Shown: piece by piece, positions 17,987 to 26,103 of the stretch | Numbering within the stretch: the first letter of the stretch is position 1 | Layout: each line of letters begins with the position of its first letter | NCBI GenBank assembly: GCA_945873755.1 | Contig: CAMCEM010000007.1 | Span: forward strand, 1 to 44,468 | Source: Chitinophaga pinensis | Lineage (GTDB): Bacteria > Bacteroidota > Bacteroidia > UKL13-3 | DNA: 44,468 bases | Direction: 5' to 3' | The notes under the pieces: model-generated | Seen by the model: only the letters and a program-made list of their open reading frames with translations | What the model was told of the DNA's origin: nothing | Database searches by the model: none | Made by a program: the position numbers and the translations under genes

Positions 17987-18160
17987 AAGTTATACACTAT
18001 AATTTTTTTGCTAATTAAAACTAAATTTTATTCAAACCAAAAGCTAAGTTTGAATAAAAATTTAATTTTTAAAATCTTTCCACAAAAGCCCAACCTTTGT
18101 GAAAGTATTTAGAAAATTTAGTTCTTATTACTATTATTGCGTGCTTTTTTAAAAATCTAT

Positions 18161-18664
18161 ATGGGTATTAGTCAAATTATATTTTATTTACTTGCTTCAT
18201 TTACAATATTTACTGCATTATTTGTGGTGTTTAGTAAAAATCCAATTTATAGTGTGTTATGGCTTATTTTATGTTTTTTTTCCGTTGCAGGCCATTTTGT
18301 AATGCTTAATGCACAGTTTTTAGCTGTAGTTCATATAATAGTTTATTCAGGGGCTATAATGGTATTATTTTTATTTACAGTAATGCTTTTAAATTTAAAT
18401 AAGGAAACAGAACCTCATAAACCTTTGCTTTTAAAATTTGCAGCTGTTATTTCAGGAGGGGTTTTGTTTTTAATAATTTTAGCTGCAATGAAAACAACTA
18501 TTCCAAGTAATTATATTGCACCTAAAGCATCTGAAATTGGCTATGTTAAACAAATAGGTATGAAACTTTACCGAGAATACACCTTACCTTTTGAGGTAGC
18601 ATCAATTTTATTTTTATCGGCCATGATAGGTTCGGTAGTACTTGCAAAAAAAGAAAGAGCATAA
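18161..18664 (+). CDS. nuoJ: NADH-quinone oxidoreductase subunit J
   Basis: A membrane subunit of respiratory complex I with 167 residues and five predicted helices. The core VHIIVYSGAIMVLFLFTVMLLNL is the NuoJ hallmark, including the Tyr-Ser-Gly-Ala helix with the pi-bulge. The in-frame TTG at 18137 would add eight residues; the ATG at 18161 (MGISQIIFYL) matches the family start. It opens a five-gene block nuoJKLMN, but the gene before it is a divergent kinase rather than nuoI. TAAGTTTG at 18045-18052 is a possible -7 element without a clear -33 partner. Confidence 0.92.
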   Translation: MGISQIIFYLLASFTIFTALFVVFSKNPIYSVLWLILCFFSVAGHFVMLNAQFLAVVHIIVYSGAIMVLFLFTVMLLNLNKETEPHKPLLLKFAAVISGGVLFLIILAAMKTTIPSNYIAPKASEIGYVKQIGMKLYREYTLPFEVASILFLSAMIGSVVLAKKERA

Positions 18665-18668
18665 TATT

Positions 18669-18989
18669 ATGGAAAATTCAATACAATCAATTCCTCAAAA
18701 TTGGTACTTAATTTTAAGTTCATTTATGTTTTGTATAGGAATTATGGGCGTTTTGTTTAGACGAAATGCAATTATTATTTTAATGTGTATAGAACTAATG
18801 CTTAATGCAGTTAATTTACTTTTGGTTAGTTTTAGCAGTTATGCAGGCAATGCCGAAGGACAAGTTTTTGTTTTTTTTATAATGGTTGTTGCAGCTGCCG
18901 AAGTAGCTGTTGGCTTAGCTTTATTGGTTAGTATTTACCGAAATATTGCATCAACCGATATAAACATTTTAAGCAAAATGAAATGGTAG
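18669..18989 (+). CDS. nuoK: NADH-quinone oxidoreductase subunit K
   Basis: The 106-residue, three-helix complex I subunit related to MrpC. RRNAIIILMCIELMLNAVNL carries the conserved membrane Glu of helix 2, and VAAAEVAVGLALLVSIYR the Glu of helix 3; both belong to the proton path. The ATG at 18669 is 4 bases after the nuoJ stop and gives the family start (MENSIQSIPQNWYL). A longer reading from 18642 would overlap nuoJ and is unlikely. A 103-base AT-rich gap separates it from nuoL. Confidence 0.92.
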   Translation: MENSIQSIPQNWYLILSSFMFCIGIMGVLFRRNAIIILMCIELMLNAVNLLLVSFSSYAGNAEGQVFVFFIMVVAAAEVAVGLALLVSIYRNIASTDINILSKMKW

Positions 18990-19092
18990 TAGTGTAAATT
19001 CGAAATACTAATAAATAAATTCGAAAAGAAATATTTTAAACTAACAAATTAATAAAACTAAGTACTTCGAACTTAAAACTAAGAACTTAAAA

Positions 19093-21039
19093 ATGACAGA
19101 AACAATTATACAATCATCAAATTTATTTTTACCAACAATACTTATTCCATTATTGCCTTTAATTGGTTTTATTATAAATGGATTGTTCGGCAAAAAATTA
19201 GGCCATGCCTCAGGATGGATTGCAACTTTAGTTATGTTTGCTTCCTTAGCTTGCTCCATGTTTTTATTTTTTAATTTACCTTCAGGAACAACCGAAACTG
19301 TTACTTTAAGTAATTGGTTTTATTTTAACGATATATTTATACCATTTGCTTTTTTAATTGACCCATTAACTATAACCATGTTATTGGTAGTTACAGGAAT
19401 TGGAAGTTTAATTCATTTGTATTCTATTGGTTACATGCACCACGATGAAGGTTTTGCAAGGTTTTTCACCTATTTAAATCTGTTTGTGTTTTTTATGTTG
19501 TTGTTGGTTATGGGAAATAACTATTTAATAATGTTTATAGGCTGGGAAGGCGTTGGTTTATGTAGTTATTTACTTATTGGTTTTTGGTTTAAAAACCAAG
19601 CTTATAACGATGCAGCTAAAAAAGCTTTTATTATGAACCGCATAGGCGACTTAGGCTTTTTATTAGGGATGTTTATGATGTTGTATCATTTTAAATCGCT
19701 GAATTACGATAAAGTAGCAATTGGTGCAATGTCGTTAGGCGTTAACCATATTACAGTTGTTGGAATAACTTTGTTTTTATTTATAGGTGCTATGGGCAAA
19801 TCGGCTCAATTGCCTTTATATACCTGGTTACCCGATGCAATGGCGGGACCAACTCCAGTTTCTGCTTTAATACATGCTGCAACAATGGTAACGGCTGGTA
19901 TTTATATGATTGCTCGTTCTAATATTATATATTCACTTGCACCTCATACGCTCGATGTAATTTTAATTATTGGAACTGCCACCTCATTATTTGCTGCAAT
20001 AATTGGTTTATTACAAAACGATATTAAAAAAGTATTGGCATATTCAACAGTTTCACAGTTAGGTTTAATGTTTGCAGCTTTAGGAATGGGTGCTTTTGAA
20101 AGTGGAATGTTTCATGTAGTAACTCATGCATTTTTCAAAGCATTGTTATTTTTGGGAGCGGGTTCAGTAATTCATGCTTTGGGTGGCGAACAAGATATGC
20201 GCAGAATGGGTGGATTAGGTAAATACATTAAAATTACTTTTTTAACTTTTTTAATTGGTACAATTGCTATTTCGGGTATTCCTCCGTTTGCAGGTTTTTT
20301 TAGTAAGGATGAAATTTTAGCTTCGGCATTTGAGCATAATAAAGTTATTTGGGGTTTGCTGTCGTTTAGCTCTATGTTAACAGCATTTTATATGTTTAGG
20401 CTTTTATATTTAACTTTTTCAAATTCGTTTAGAGGAACCGAAGAAGTAAAACACCATATACACGAAAGCCCAACGGTAATGACTTTACCATTAATAATAT
20501 TAGCTGCTTGTTCAACAGTAGTTGGTTTTATTGGTTTACCTCCAGTTTTAAGTCATTCACACAATTTTAAAAATTATTTATCAAGTGTGTTTGCACAATC
20601 AAAAACTATACTTCCTGCTGGTCATCAAATGAGTCATTCAATGGAATGGATTTTAATTGCAACTGCAGTTGGTTTAGCTATTGTAAGTATTGCTTTTGCT
20701 TATTTTAAATATGTAAAACAAAAACAAACACCATTAGAAGATGAACAATTAAAAGGAATAAGTAAAGTAATTTCGAATAAATTTTACGTTGATGAAATTT
20801 ACAACGCTGTTTTTGTTAAACCTATTATGCTATTAAGCGACTTGTTTTTAGTAATAATCGACAAACTAGTTATTGATTTATTAGTTCATGGAGTAGCTTT
20901 TGTAACTGCTCAGTTTGGCCGTGGATTAAGGTTGCTTCAAACTGGTCATGTTGGTTTTTACATGTTTGCAATGGTTATTAGCATGATTATTTTATTAGCT
21001 CTTCAAATTTTTAACATATTTAATTTTTTACATATATAA
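19093..21039 (+). CDS. nuoL: NADH-quinone oxidoreductase subunit L
   Basis: The largest antiporter-like subunit of complex I, 648 residues, matching the usual 610-650. It contains FIGWEGVGLCSYLLIGFW with the key Glu of helix 5, MGKSAQLPLYTWLPDAMAGP, the helix-7/8 PTPVSALIHAATMVTAGIY region, and DIKKVLAYSTVSQLG. The C-terminal part (about 520-648) is the long lateral helix plus the anchoring helix that reaches over NuoM and NuoN. It pumps protons and is intact. nuoM starts 3 bases after its stop. Confidence 0.95.
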   Translation: MTETIIQSSNLFLPTILIPLLPLIGFIINGLFGKKLGHASGWIATLVMFASLACSMFLFFNLPSGTTETVTLSNWFYFNDIFIPFAFLIDPLTITMLLVVTGIGSLIHLYSIGYMHHDEGFARFFTYLNLFVFFMLLLVMGNNYLIMFIGWEGVGLCSYLLIGFWFKNQAYNDAAKKAFIMNRIGDLGFLLGMFMMLYHFKSLNYDKVAIGAMSLGVNHITVVGITLFLFIGAMGKSAQLPLYTWLPDAMAGPTPVSALIHAATMVTAGIYMIARSNIIYSLAPHTLDVILIIGTATSLFAAIIGLLQNDIKKVLAYSTVSQLGLMFAALGMGAFESGMFHVVTHAFFKALLFLGAGSVIHALGGEQDMRRMGGLGKYIKITFLTFLIGTIAISGIPPFAGFFSKDEILASAFEHNKVIWGLLSFSSMLTAFYMFRLLYLTFSNSFRGTEEVKHHIHESPTVMTLPLIILAACSTVVGFIGLPPVLSHSHNFKNYLSSVFAQSKTILPAGHQMSHSMEWILIATAVGLAIVSIAFAYFKYVKQKQTPLEDEQLKGISKVISNKFYVDEIYNAVFVKPIMLLSDLFLVIIDKLVIDLLVHGVAFVTAQFGRGLRLLQTGHVGFYMFAMVISMIILLALQIFNIFNFLHI

Positions 21040-21042
21040 TTA

Positions 21043-22524
21043 ATGTTAACCCTTATACTATTACTTATACCATTATTTGCAAGTTTAATTGCATTACTTT
21101 TTAAAGGTGAATCTGTAAAATGGTTTAGCTTTATTATTTCTATTTTTCAGTTAGTATTTACTTTATACATTTATTTTGTTTTTTCTTCATTAAATAATGG
21201 TTTAGATAAAGAAATTACTCAAAGTATAAAAGATTCGCTTTCTATTAATATTGATTGGATTAATTCACCCAATATTAACTTTAATATTGGTTTAGATGGA
21301 ATGAGTTTGCTAATGGTATTTCTTACCAATTTGTTAATGCCTTTAATTATTTTATCTGGGTTAAATAAAAATCAAGAAAGACCTCAAATACTTTACTCTT
21401 TAATGCTATTAATGAACTTTGCACTAATAGGTGTTTTTGTTTCGTTCGATGGTTTTTTATATTATATATTTTGGGAATTAGCATTAATTCCAATTTACTT
21501 CATTGCATTAAATTGGGGTGGACCAAACAGAGCAACTGTTACTTTAAAGTTTTTTATTTACACATTGGCAGGAAGTTTACTCATGCTATTTGGATTTTTA
21601 TATTTGTATTGGGCAACACCTAGTCATAATTTAAGTTGGGTCGATTTAACTGTAAACCATATATGTTCATGCAAACAAGGATTTATTTTTTGGATGTTCT
21701 TTTTAGCTTTTGCCATTAAAATTCCAATTATTCCTTTCCATACTTGGCAACCCGATACTTATAGCACTGCACCAACTCAAGGAACTATGTTACTTTCGGG
21801 TATTATGTTAAAAATGGGTTTATATAGCCTTTTGCGTTGGTTATTGCCTGTAGTTCCAAATGGTGTGGCTGAATATACTCCTTACGTTATTGCATTATGT
21901 TTTATTGGTGTTGTTTATGCTTCGGTTATTGCTATTATGCAAACCGATATTAAAAAACTTTTTGCTTATTCATCAATTGCGCATGTGGGTTTAATAGCAG
22001 GTGGTATTTTTGCTTTAAATATGCAAGGTTTTCAAGGTGCATTAATTCAGATGTTAGCTCACGGAATAAATGTAGTTGGCTTATTTTATTGTGCCGAAAT
22101 AATTATTAGTAGAACCGGAACTAGCGATATAAATTCATTAGGTGGAATTAGGGTTTTATCGCCTCGTTTTGCCATGTATTTTTTAATTATAGTTTTAGGC
22201 TCGGTTGCGTTGCCTTTAACCAATGGTTTTATAGGCGAGTTTATGTTGCTTTTTGGATTATTTGAATACCACAGTTGGGCAGGATTTATAGCAGGTTTAA
22301 CTATTATTTTAGGTGCGGTGTATATGTTGCGTATGTACCAAAAAGTAATGCTTGGCGATGTAAACGAAAATGTAACTGTTTTTGAAAATTTGAAGTGGAA
22401 CGAAGAGTTGATTTTAGCTATAATTGCTATTTTAATTTTTGCCTTCGGTGTTTTCCCAAAGCCAGTTTTAGAGTTAGTTGAACCAATTGCAAGTCACATT
22501 TTTAAATTAAGTTTTATTAAATAA
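21043..22524 (+). CDS. nuoM: NADH-quinone oxidoreductase subunit M
   Basis: An antiporter-like proton-pumping subunit of complex I with 493 residues and about 14 helices. Diagnostic stretches are FNIGLDGMSLLMVFLTN, IFWELALIPIYFIALNWGG with the conserved Glu, IKIPIIPFHTWQPDTYSTAP, and DIKKLFAYSSIAHVGLI with the conserved Lys-containing helices. It starts 3 bases after nuoL and is followed 26 bases later by nuoN. Length and motifs are normal. Confidence 0.95.
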   Translation: MLTLILLLIPLFASLIALLFKGESVKWFSFIISIFQLVFTLYIYFVFSSLNNGLDKEITQSIKDSLSINIDWINSPNINFNIGLDGMSLLMVFLTNLLMPLIILSGLNKNQERPQILYSLMLLMNFALIGVFVSFDGFLYYIFWELALIPIYFIALNWGGPNRATVTLKFFIYTLAGSLLMLFGFLYLYWATPSHNLSWVDLTVNHICSCKQGFIFWMFFLAFAIKIPIIPFHTWQPDTYSTAPTQGTMLLSGIMLKMGLYSLLRWLLPVVPNGVAEYTPYVIALCFIGVVYASVIAIMQTDIKKLFAYSSIAHVGLIAGGIFALNMQGFQGALIQMLAHGINVVGLFYCAEIIISRTGTSDINSLGGIRVLSPRFAMYFLIIVLGSVALPLTNGFIGEFMLLFGLFEYHSWAGFIAGLTIILGAVYMLRMYQKVMLGDVNENVTVFENLKWNEELILAIIAILIFAFGVFPKPVLELVEPIASHIFKLSFIK

Positions 22525-22550
22525 TTAATCAATATTTATACATTCATTCA

Positions 22551-23933
22551 ATGAATACTTTAATATATACTGCGTGTTTAGGTTTATTTGGCTTATTGGC
22601 CGAAATATTCAATTTTCGTAAATATTTAATACCTATTTTGGTATTGGGTTTAGCTATTATTTTTAGCCTTAATTTACAAACTTGGAACCACCCACAAACT
22701 CATTTTAATGGAATGCTTTCCGACAGTAATTTTTCCACTGCTTTTAGTGGTTTGGCATTATTTATTATGTTGGTAATTTTAATACTTTCTACCGATTTTT
22801 ATTCAAGTACTGATGATGAAAAACACATAAGCGATTACATGGCAATATTAATGTTTACCCTTTGTGGCGCATTAATGATGTTTAGTTATGCAAACATGGC
22901 CATGTTGTTTCTAGGAATTGAAACTTTATCTATTTCACTTTATGTAATGGCTGGAAGCCGCAGGTTCGAAGTAAAATCGAATGAAGCAGGTTTCAAATAT
23001 TTTTTAATGGGTTCGTTTGCCAGTGCATTTTTGTTATTTGGTATTGCATTAATTTTTGGAGTAACAGGCACTTTTAGTATTGATGGAATTGGTGCTTACA
23101 TGCGCATGCATGCCGACAGCTTAGACCCTAGGTTTATTGTAGGAATGTTGCTAATGGTTTTTGCTATGTTGTTTAAAGTATCGGCTGCTCCATTTCATTT
23201 TTGGAGTCCTGATGTGTACGAAGGTGCGCCAACTTTAATAACTGCATTAATGAGTACTTTGGTTAAAATTGCTGCTTTTGCTGCATTTTACAAATTGGTT
23301 TCGGTTTGTTTTGTTTTTGCAATGGGCAAAGCCGAGTTAATACTTACTTTTTCGTGTGCTGCCACATTATTAATTGGTAATTTAGTAGCCTTAGTGCAAG
23401 ATAATTTTAAACGCCTTTTAGCCTATTCAGGTATAAGTCATGCTGGCTATATGATGTTGGCAATACTTAGTTTACAAGGCAGCACAGATAGTGCTTTATT
23501 TTTATATTCTGTAGGTTATGCAGTTGCTAGTTTAGCTGCATTTGCAATAGCCATTACCGTTTTTAAAGCTACCGATACTGAAAGCATTAGTGGTTTTAAT
23601 GGTTTAGGTAAAAAGAATCCTTTTTTAGCTGCATGCTTAACAATGGCCATGTTAAGTTTGGCTGGAATACCACCATTTGCAGGCTTTTTTGGTAAATACT
23701 TTATATTTAGCGAAGCATTTAGAAATGGATACGAACAAATGGTTTTCCTTGCCATTATCAGTTCAATAATTGGGGTGTTTTACTACATGAAAGTAATTGT
23801 AGCTATGTATAGCAAACCAGCCAACGAATTTGAAATTAAACCCACCTTTTCATACCAAATGGTAATAGTAGTTTGCCTAATATTAAGCTTGGTTTTAGGC
23901 TTATACCCGGGAGTGTTTACTAAATTATTATAA
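22551..23933 (+). CDS. nuoN: NADH-quinone oxidoreductase subunit N
   Basis: The third antiporter-like subunit of complex I, 460 residues. MLFLGIETLSISLYVMAG holds the conserved Glu; KVSAAPFHFWSPDVYEGAPT and DNFKRLLAYSGISHAGYMM are the NuoN versions of the proton-channel helices. It closes the nuoJKLMN block. Downstream comes the repeat region rather than a plus-strand terminator: the only nearby strong hairpin (23985-24004) has its T run on the minus strand. Confidence 0.95.
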   Translation: MNTLIYTACLGLFGLLAEIFNFRKYLIPILVLGLAIIFSLNLQTWNHPQTHFNGMLSDSNFSTAFSGLALFIMLVILILSTDFYSSTDDEKHISDYMAILMFTLCGALMMFSYANMAMLFLGIETLSISLYVMAGSRRFEVKSNEAGFKYFLMGSFASAFLLFGIALIFGVTGTFSIDGIGAYMRMHADSLDPRFIVGMLLMVFAMLFKVSAAPFHFWSPDVYEGAPTLITALMSTLVKIAAFAAFYKLVSVCFVFAMGKAELILTFSCAATLLIGNLVALVQDNFKRLLAYSGISHAGYMMLAILSLQGSTDSALFLYSVGYAVASLAAFAIAITVFKATDTESISGFNGLGKKNPFLAACLTMAMLSLAGIPPFAGFFGKYFIFSEAFRNGYEQMVFLAIISSIIGVFYYMKVIVAMYSKPANEFEIKPTFSYQMVIVVCLILSLVLGLYPGVFTKLL

Positions 23934-23978
23934 AATAGCTTCTGGCCGCATACACTTATTGGGAGTAGCCAAAAGAAA

Positions 23979-24004
23979 TAAAAAGGTTGGTGAAAACACC
24001 AACC
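23979..24004 (-). terminator. terminator-like hairpin facing the minus strand
   Basis: GGTTGGTG (23985-23992), AAAA loop, CACCAACC (23997-24004). The A run at 23979-23984 becomes a T run on the minus strand, so the signal is intrinsic-terminator-like for leftward transcription. No minus-strand gene lies immediately to its right, only the palindromic repeats. It may still act as the 3' end of the nuo message. Confidence 0.5.
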
Positions 24005-24033
24005 ATAGGCAAGCAATATCCTGTAGCAAAGAA

Positions 24034-24564
24034 TCCATTGCCACGCCCTTCAGGGCGTGGATTAAATTAAACATCCTATTGGCTTTAGCCAAAACTTATA
24101 CAGCCTTTGGCTTTAATAATGAGGAATTTGGCTAAAGCCGTTTGTCTATTATTCTCTTCTCCGCCCTAAAGGGCGTGGCAATTGATCGAGGCGATTGATA
24201 AAAATAATTATTATAAAGCTTAATAGTTTTGAAAATGATTATTTGAAAGAATCCATTGCCAAACCCAATCATCCTAATGCAAATATCCATTGCCACGCCC
24301 TTTAGGGCGTGGAATAAATAAATACCTATTGGCTTTAGCCAAAAGTTATACAGCCTTTGGCTTTAACAATGAGGAATTTGGCTAAAGCCGTTTGTCTATT
24401 ATTCTCTTCTCCTCGCCCTAAAGGGCGTGGCAATTGATCGAGGCGATTGATAAAAATAATTATTATAAAGCTTAATAGTTTAGAAAAGGATTATTTGAAA
24501 GAATCCATTGCCAAACCCAATCATCCTAATGCAAATATCCATTGCCACGCCCTTTAGGGCGTGG
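24034..24564. repeat. 252-bp tandem duplication of REP-type palindromes
   Basis: Unit 1 spans 24034-24285, unit 2 spans 24286-24537, and a 27-base start of a third unit ends at 24564; the period is exactly 252 in both steps. Each unit begins with TCCATTGCC then CCACGCCCT-T-AGGGCGTGG-like palindromes (24041-24060, 24293-24312, 24545-24564). Each also contains TTGGCTTTAGCCAA (24079-24092), the inverted TTTGGCTAAAGCC (24127-24139), and a second GCCCTAAAGGGC palindrome (24163-24174). The copies differ at only a few bases and two small compensating indels, so the duplication is recent. The palindromes look like REP elements mobilised by RAYT (IS200-like) transposases, but no such gene is in the window. 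Confidence 0.8.
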
Positions 24565-24734
24565 CAATTAATCCTTATTTATAGCCAAATCAATTGAATA
24601 TGATAATATGTAATGGATTTAACAAAAACCGATTTTTACAAAACTATTTCATCCTTTCCCGATATCTCAGGACTTCATACTTTATCATTTCTCTGTGCCC
24701 ATCTCTCGTGTCTGGATTCGGCAAGCTCACCAAG

Positions 24735-24845
24735 ACAAAATCTATTCATACTTTATCATTTATACTTTATCATTTATCCTTCATCATTCATACTTCATAA
24801 TTCATAATTCATTCCTATATTTACCCCCTATATTTAACAATTAAT
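24735..24845 (+). repeat. G-free tract of TTCAT/TTTATCA words before the NdpA-like gene
   Basis: No G occurs on the plus strand for 111 bases, ending at the second base of the start codon at 24844. Much of it is degenerate repeats of ACTTTATCATTTAT and TTCATAATTCAT. The remainder of 24565-24734 shows no gene; a G+C-richer patch near 24710-24734 (TTCGGCAAGCTCACCAAG) may be another fragmentary intergenic repeat. Confidence 0.75.
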
Positions 24846-25899
24846 GGCAGAAAAATTTGAAATAGAAACTACTCAATTAGAAAAAGTTTCAGTGCATCAG
24901 GTAGGGAATAAAACCAATAACGAAGATTTAGTGGTTTCAAAGGATTTGTTGGATTTAAGTGATGGAAAATTGAAAGATCTATTGATGCGTTTTTTTGTTT
25001 CCTCATTCAGTAATCCTGAATTTTATAATTTTAGTTTTAGTAATAACGATTTTAAATTAAACCCCATTTATAACTATGCTTTTCAAGCTTTTGAACATGG
25101 TAGTTCGTTTCATATTAACAGTGTAAATATTGCAAAGCATTTATATGAACTATCTACTCACCCTCAAATAAAAAGTGGCGATTTGTTTGTGGCTTATTTT
25201 GCCAATATTCAGGTAGAAGATGAAGATGTGGAAGCTATTGGCATTTTTAAATCGGAAAACAAATACGATTTTTTAAAACTGAATCAAACAGATAATGTAT
25301 TTGATGTTAGTTACAACGATGGAATAAACATAGATAAGTTAGACAAAGGTTGTTTAATATTTAACACCAATGCCGACCAAGGTTACAAAGTTTGTATTGT
25401 AGATAAAGGTAACAAAGGCAGCGAAGCTCAATATTGGAAGGATAGTTTTTTACAATTAAAACCTTGTTGCAATAATTATAACCACACCAAGGATTTTATG
25501 AATATTGCCAAAAACTTTGTAACAAAACAATTAAACGAAGAGTTTGAAGTAACCAAAGCCGATCAAATAGATTACCTAAACCGCTCGGTTGATTATTTTA
25601 AAACCAACGATACTTTTGATAAACAGGAGTTTGAAAAACAAGTATTTGCCGATGACAATGTTATAGAATCGTTCCGCACATTTGACGAAGCTTACCGCAA
25701 AAGCAATGAATTAGACATGATGGATGGTTTTGATATATCTGCCCAAGCAGTAAAAAAACAAGCCAAAGTATTTAAAAGTGTGTTAAAATTAGATAAAAAT
25801 TTCCATGTTTATATTCATGGCGATAGAAACTTAATAGAACAAGGTGTAGACCCCGATGGTAGAAAATTTTATAAATTGTATTTTAAGGAAGAAGAGTAA
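24844..25899 (+). CDS. 37-kDa nucleoid-associated protein (NdpA/YejK family)
   Basis: A soluble acidic protein of 351 residues without signal or membrane segment. The opening (SVHQVGNKTNNEDLVVSKDLLDLSD), the FEHGSSFHINSVNIAKHLYELSTHPQIKSGDLFVAYF block, and the late FDISAQAVKKQAKVFKSVLKLDKNFHVYIHGD region match the NA37/YejK nucleoid-associated family as it appears in Bacteroidota. The family binds DNA, but its precise role is not established; some members sit near phage or mobile DNA. It is monocistronic. Its presumed leader is entirely free of G, and so would be unstructured. The 3' side runs straight into simple repeats. Confidence 0.75.
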   Translation: MAEKFEIETTQLEKVSVHQVGNKTNNEDLVVSKDLLDLSDGKLKDLLMRFFVSSFSNPEFYNFSFSNNDFKLNPIYNYAFQAFEHGSSFHINSVNIAKHLYELSTHPQIKSGDLFVAYFANIQVEDEDVEAIGIFKSENKYDFLKLNQTDNVFDVSYNDGINIDKLDKGCLIFNTNADQGYKVCIVDKGNKGSEAQYWKDSFLQLKPCCNNYNHTKDFMNIAKNFVTKQLNEEFEVTKADQIDYLNRSVDYFKTNDTFDKQEFEKQVFADDNVIESFRTFDEAYRKSNELDMMDGFDISAQAVKKQAKVFKSVLKLDKNFHVYIHGDRNLIEQGVDPDGRKFYKLYFKEEE

Positions 25900-25917
25900 A
25901 CGTTCCGTTTAAAATGC

Positions 25918-25984
25918 GGAATGCGGAATGACAAAAGTGCGAAGTTTCGAAAGTTCGGAATGCGGAATGCCAAAAGTGCGAAGT
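25918..25984 (+). repeat. two-copy 28-base direct repeat
   Basis: 25918-25945 and 25957-25984 are identical except for one base (A or C in the middle) and have a 39-base period. They are built of GGAATGC and AAAAGTGCGAAGT words. They follow the stop of the NdpA-like gene by 18 bases. Confidence 0.75.
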
Positions 25985-26011
25985 AAATGTGAAGTGAGAT
26001 TTGTGATTTGT

Positions 26012-26086
26012 GAACAACGAATATCGAATAACGAATATAGAATAACGAACAACGAATATCGAATAACGAACAACGAATATCGAATA
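26012..26086 (+). repeat. CGAATA/AACGAA simple array
   Basis: Three copies of ACAACGAATATCGAATAA, spaced by shorter variants of the same words, fill the gap before the converging metF gene. It is a degenerate tandem array, not a CRISPR: there are no unique spacers. Confidence 0.7.
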
Positions 26087-26103
26087 AAAAATAATCAACT
26101 ACC

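Noticed and set aside
24034..24564. Possible CRISPR array
   Set aside because: The repeat unit is 252 bases and contiguous, internally palindromic, without spacers, and no cas gene is present.
24594..24807. Two short overlapping plus-strand frames before the NdpA-like gene
   Set aside because: They consist of translated simple repeats (Tyr-His-Leu-Ser-Phe-Ile words) in a G-free array and have no coding character.
26012..26086. Possible CRISPR or iteron array
   Set aside because: The units are irregular variants of the same 6-7 base words with no unique spacers and no replication gene nearby; simple-repeat slippage explains it.
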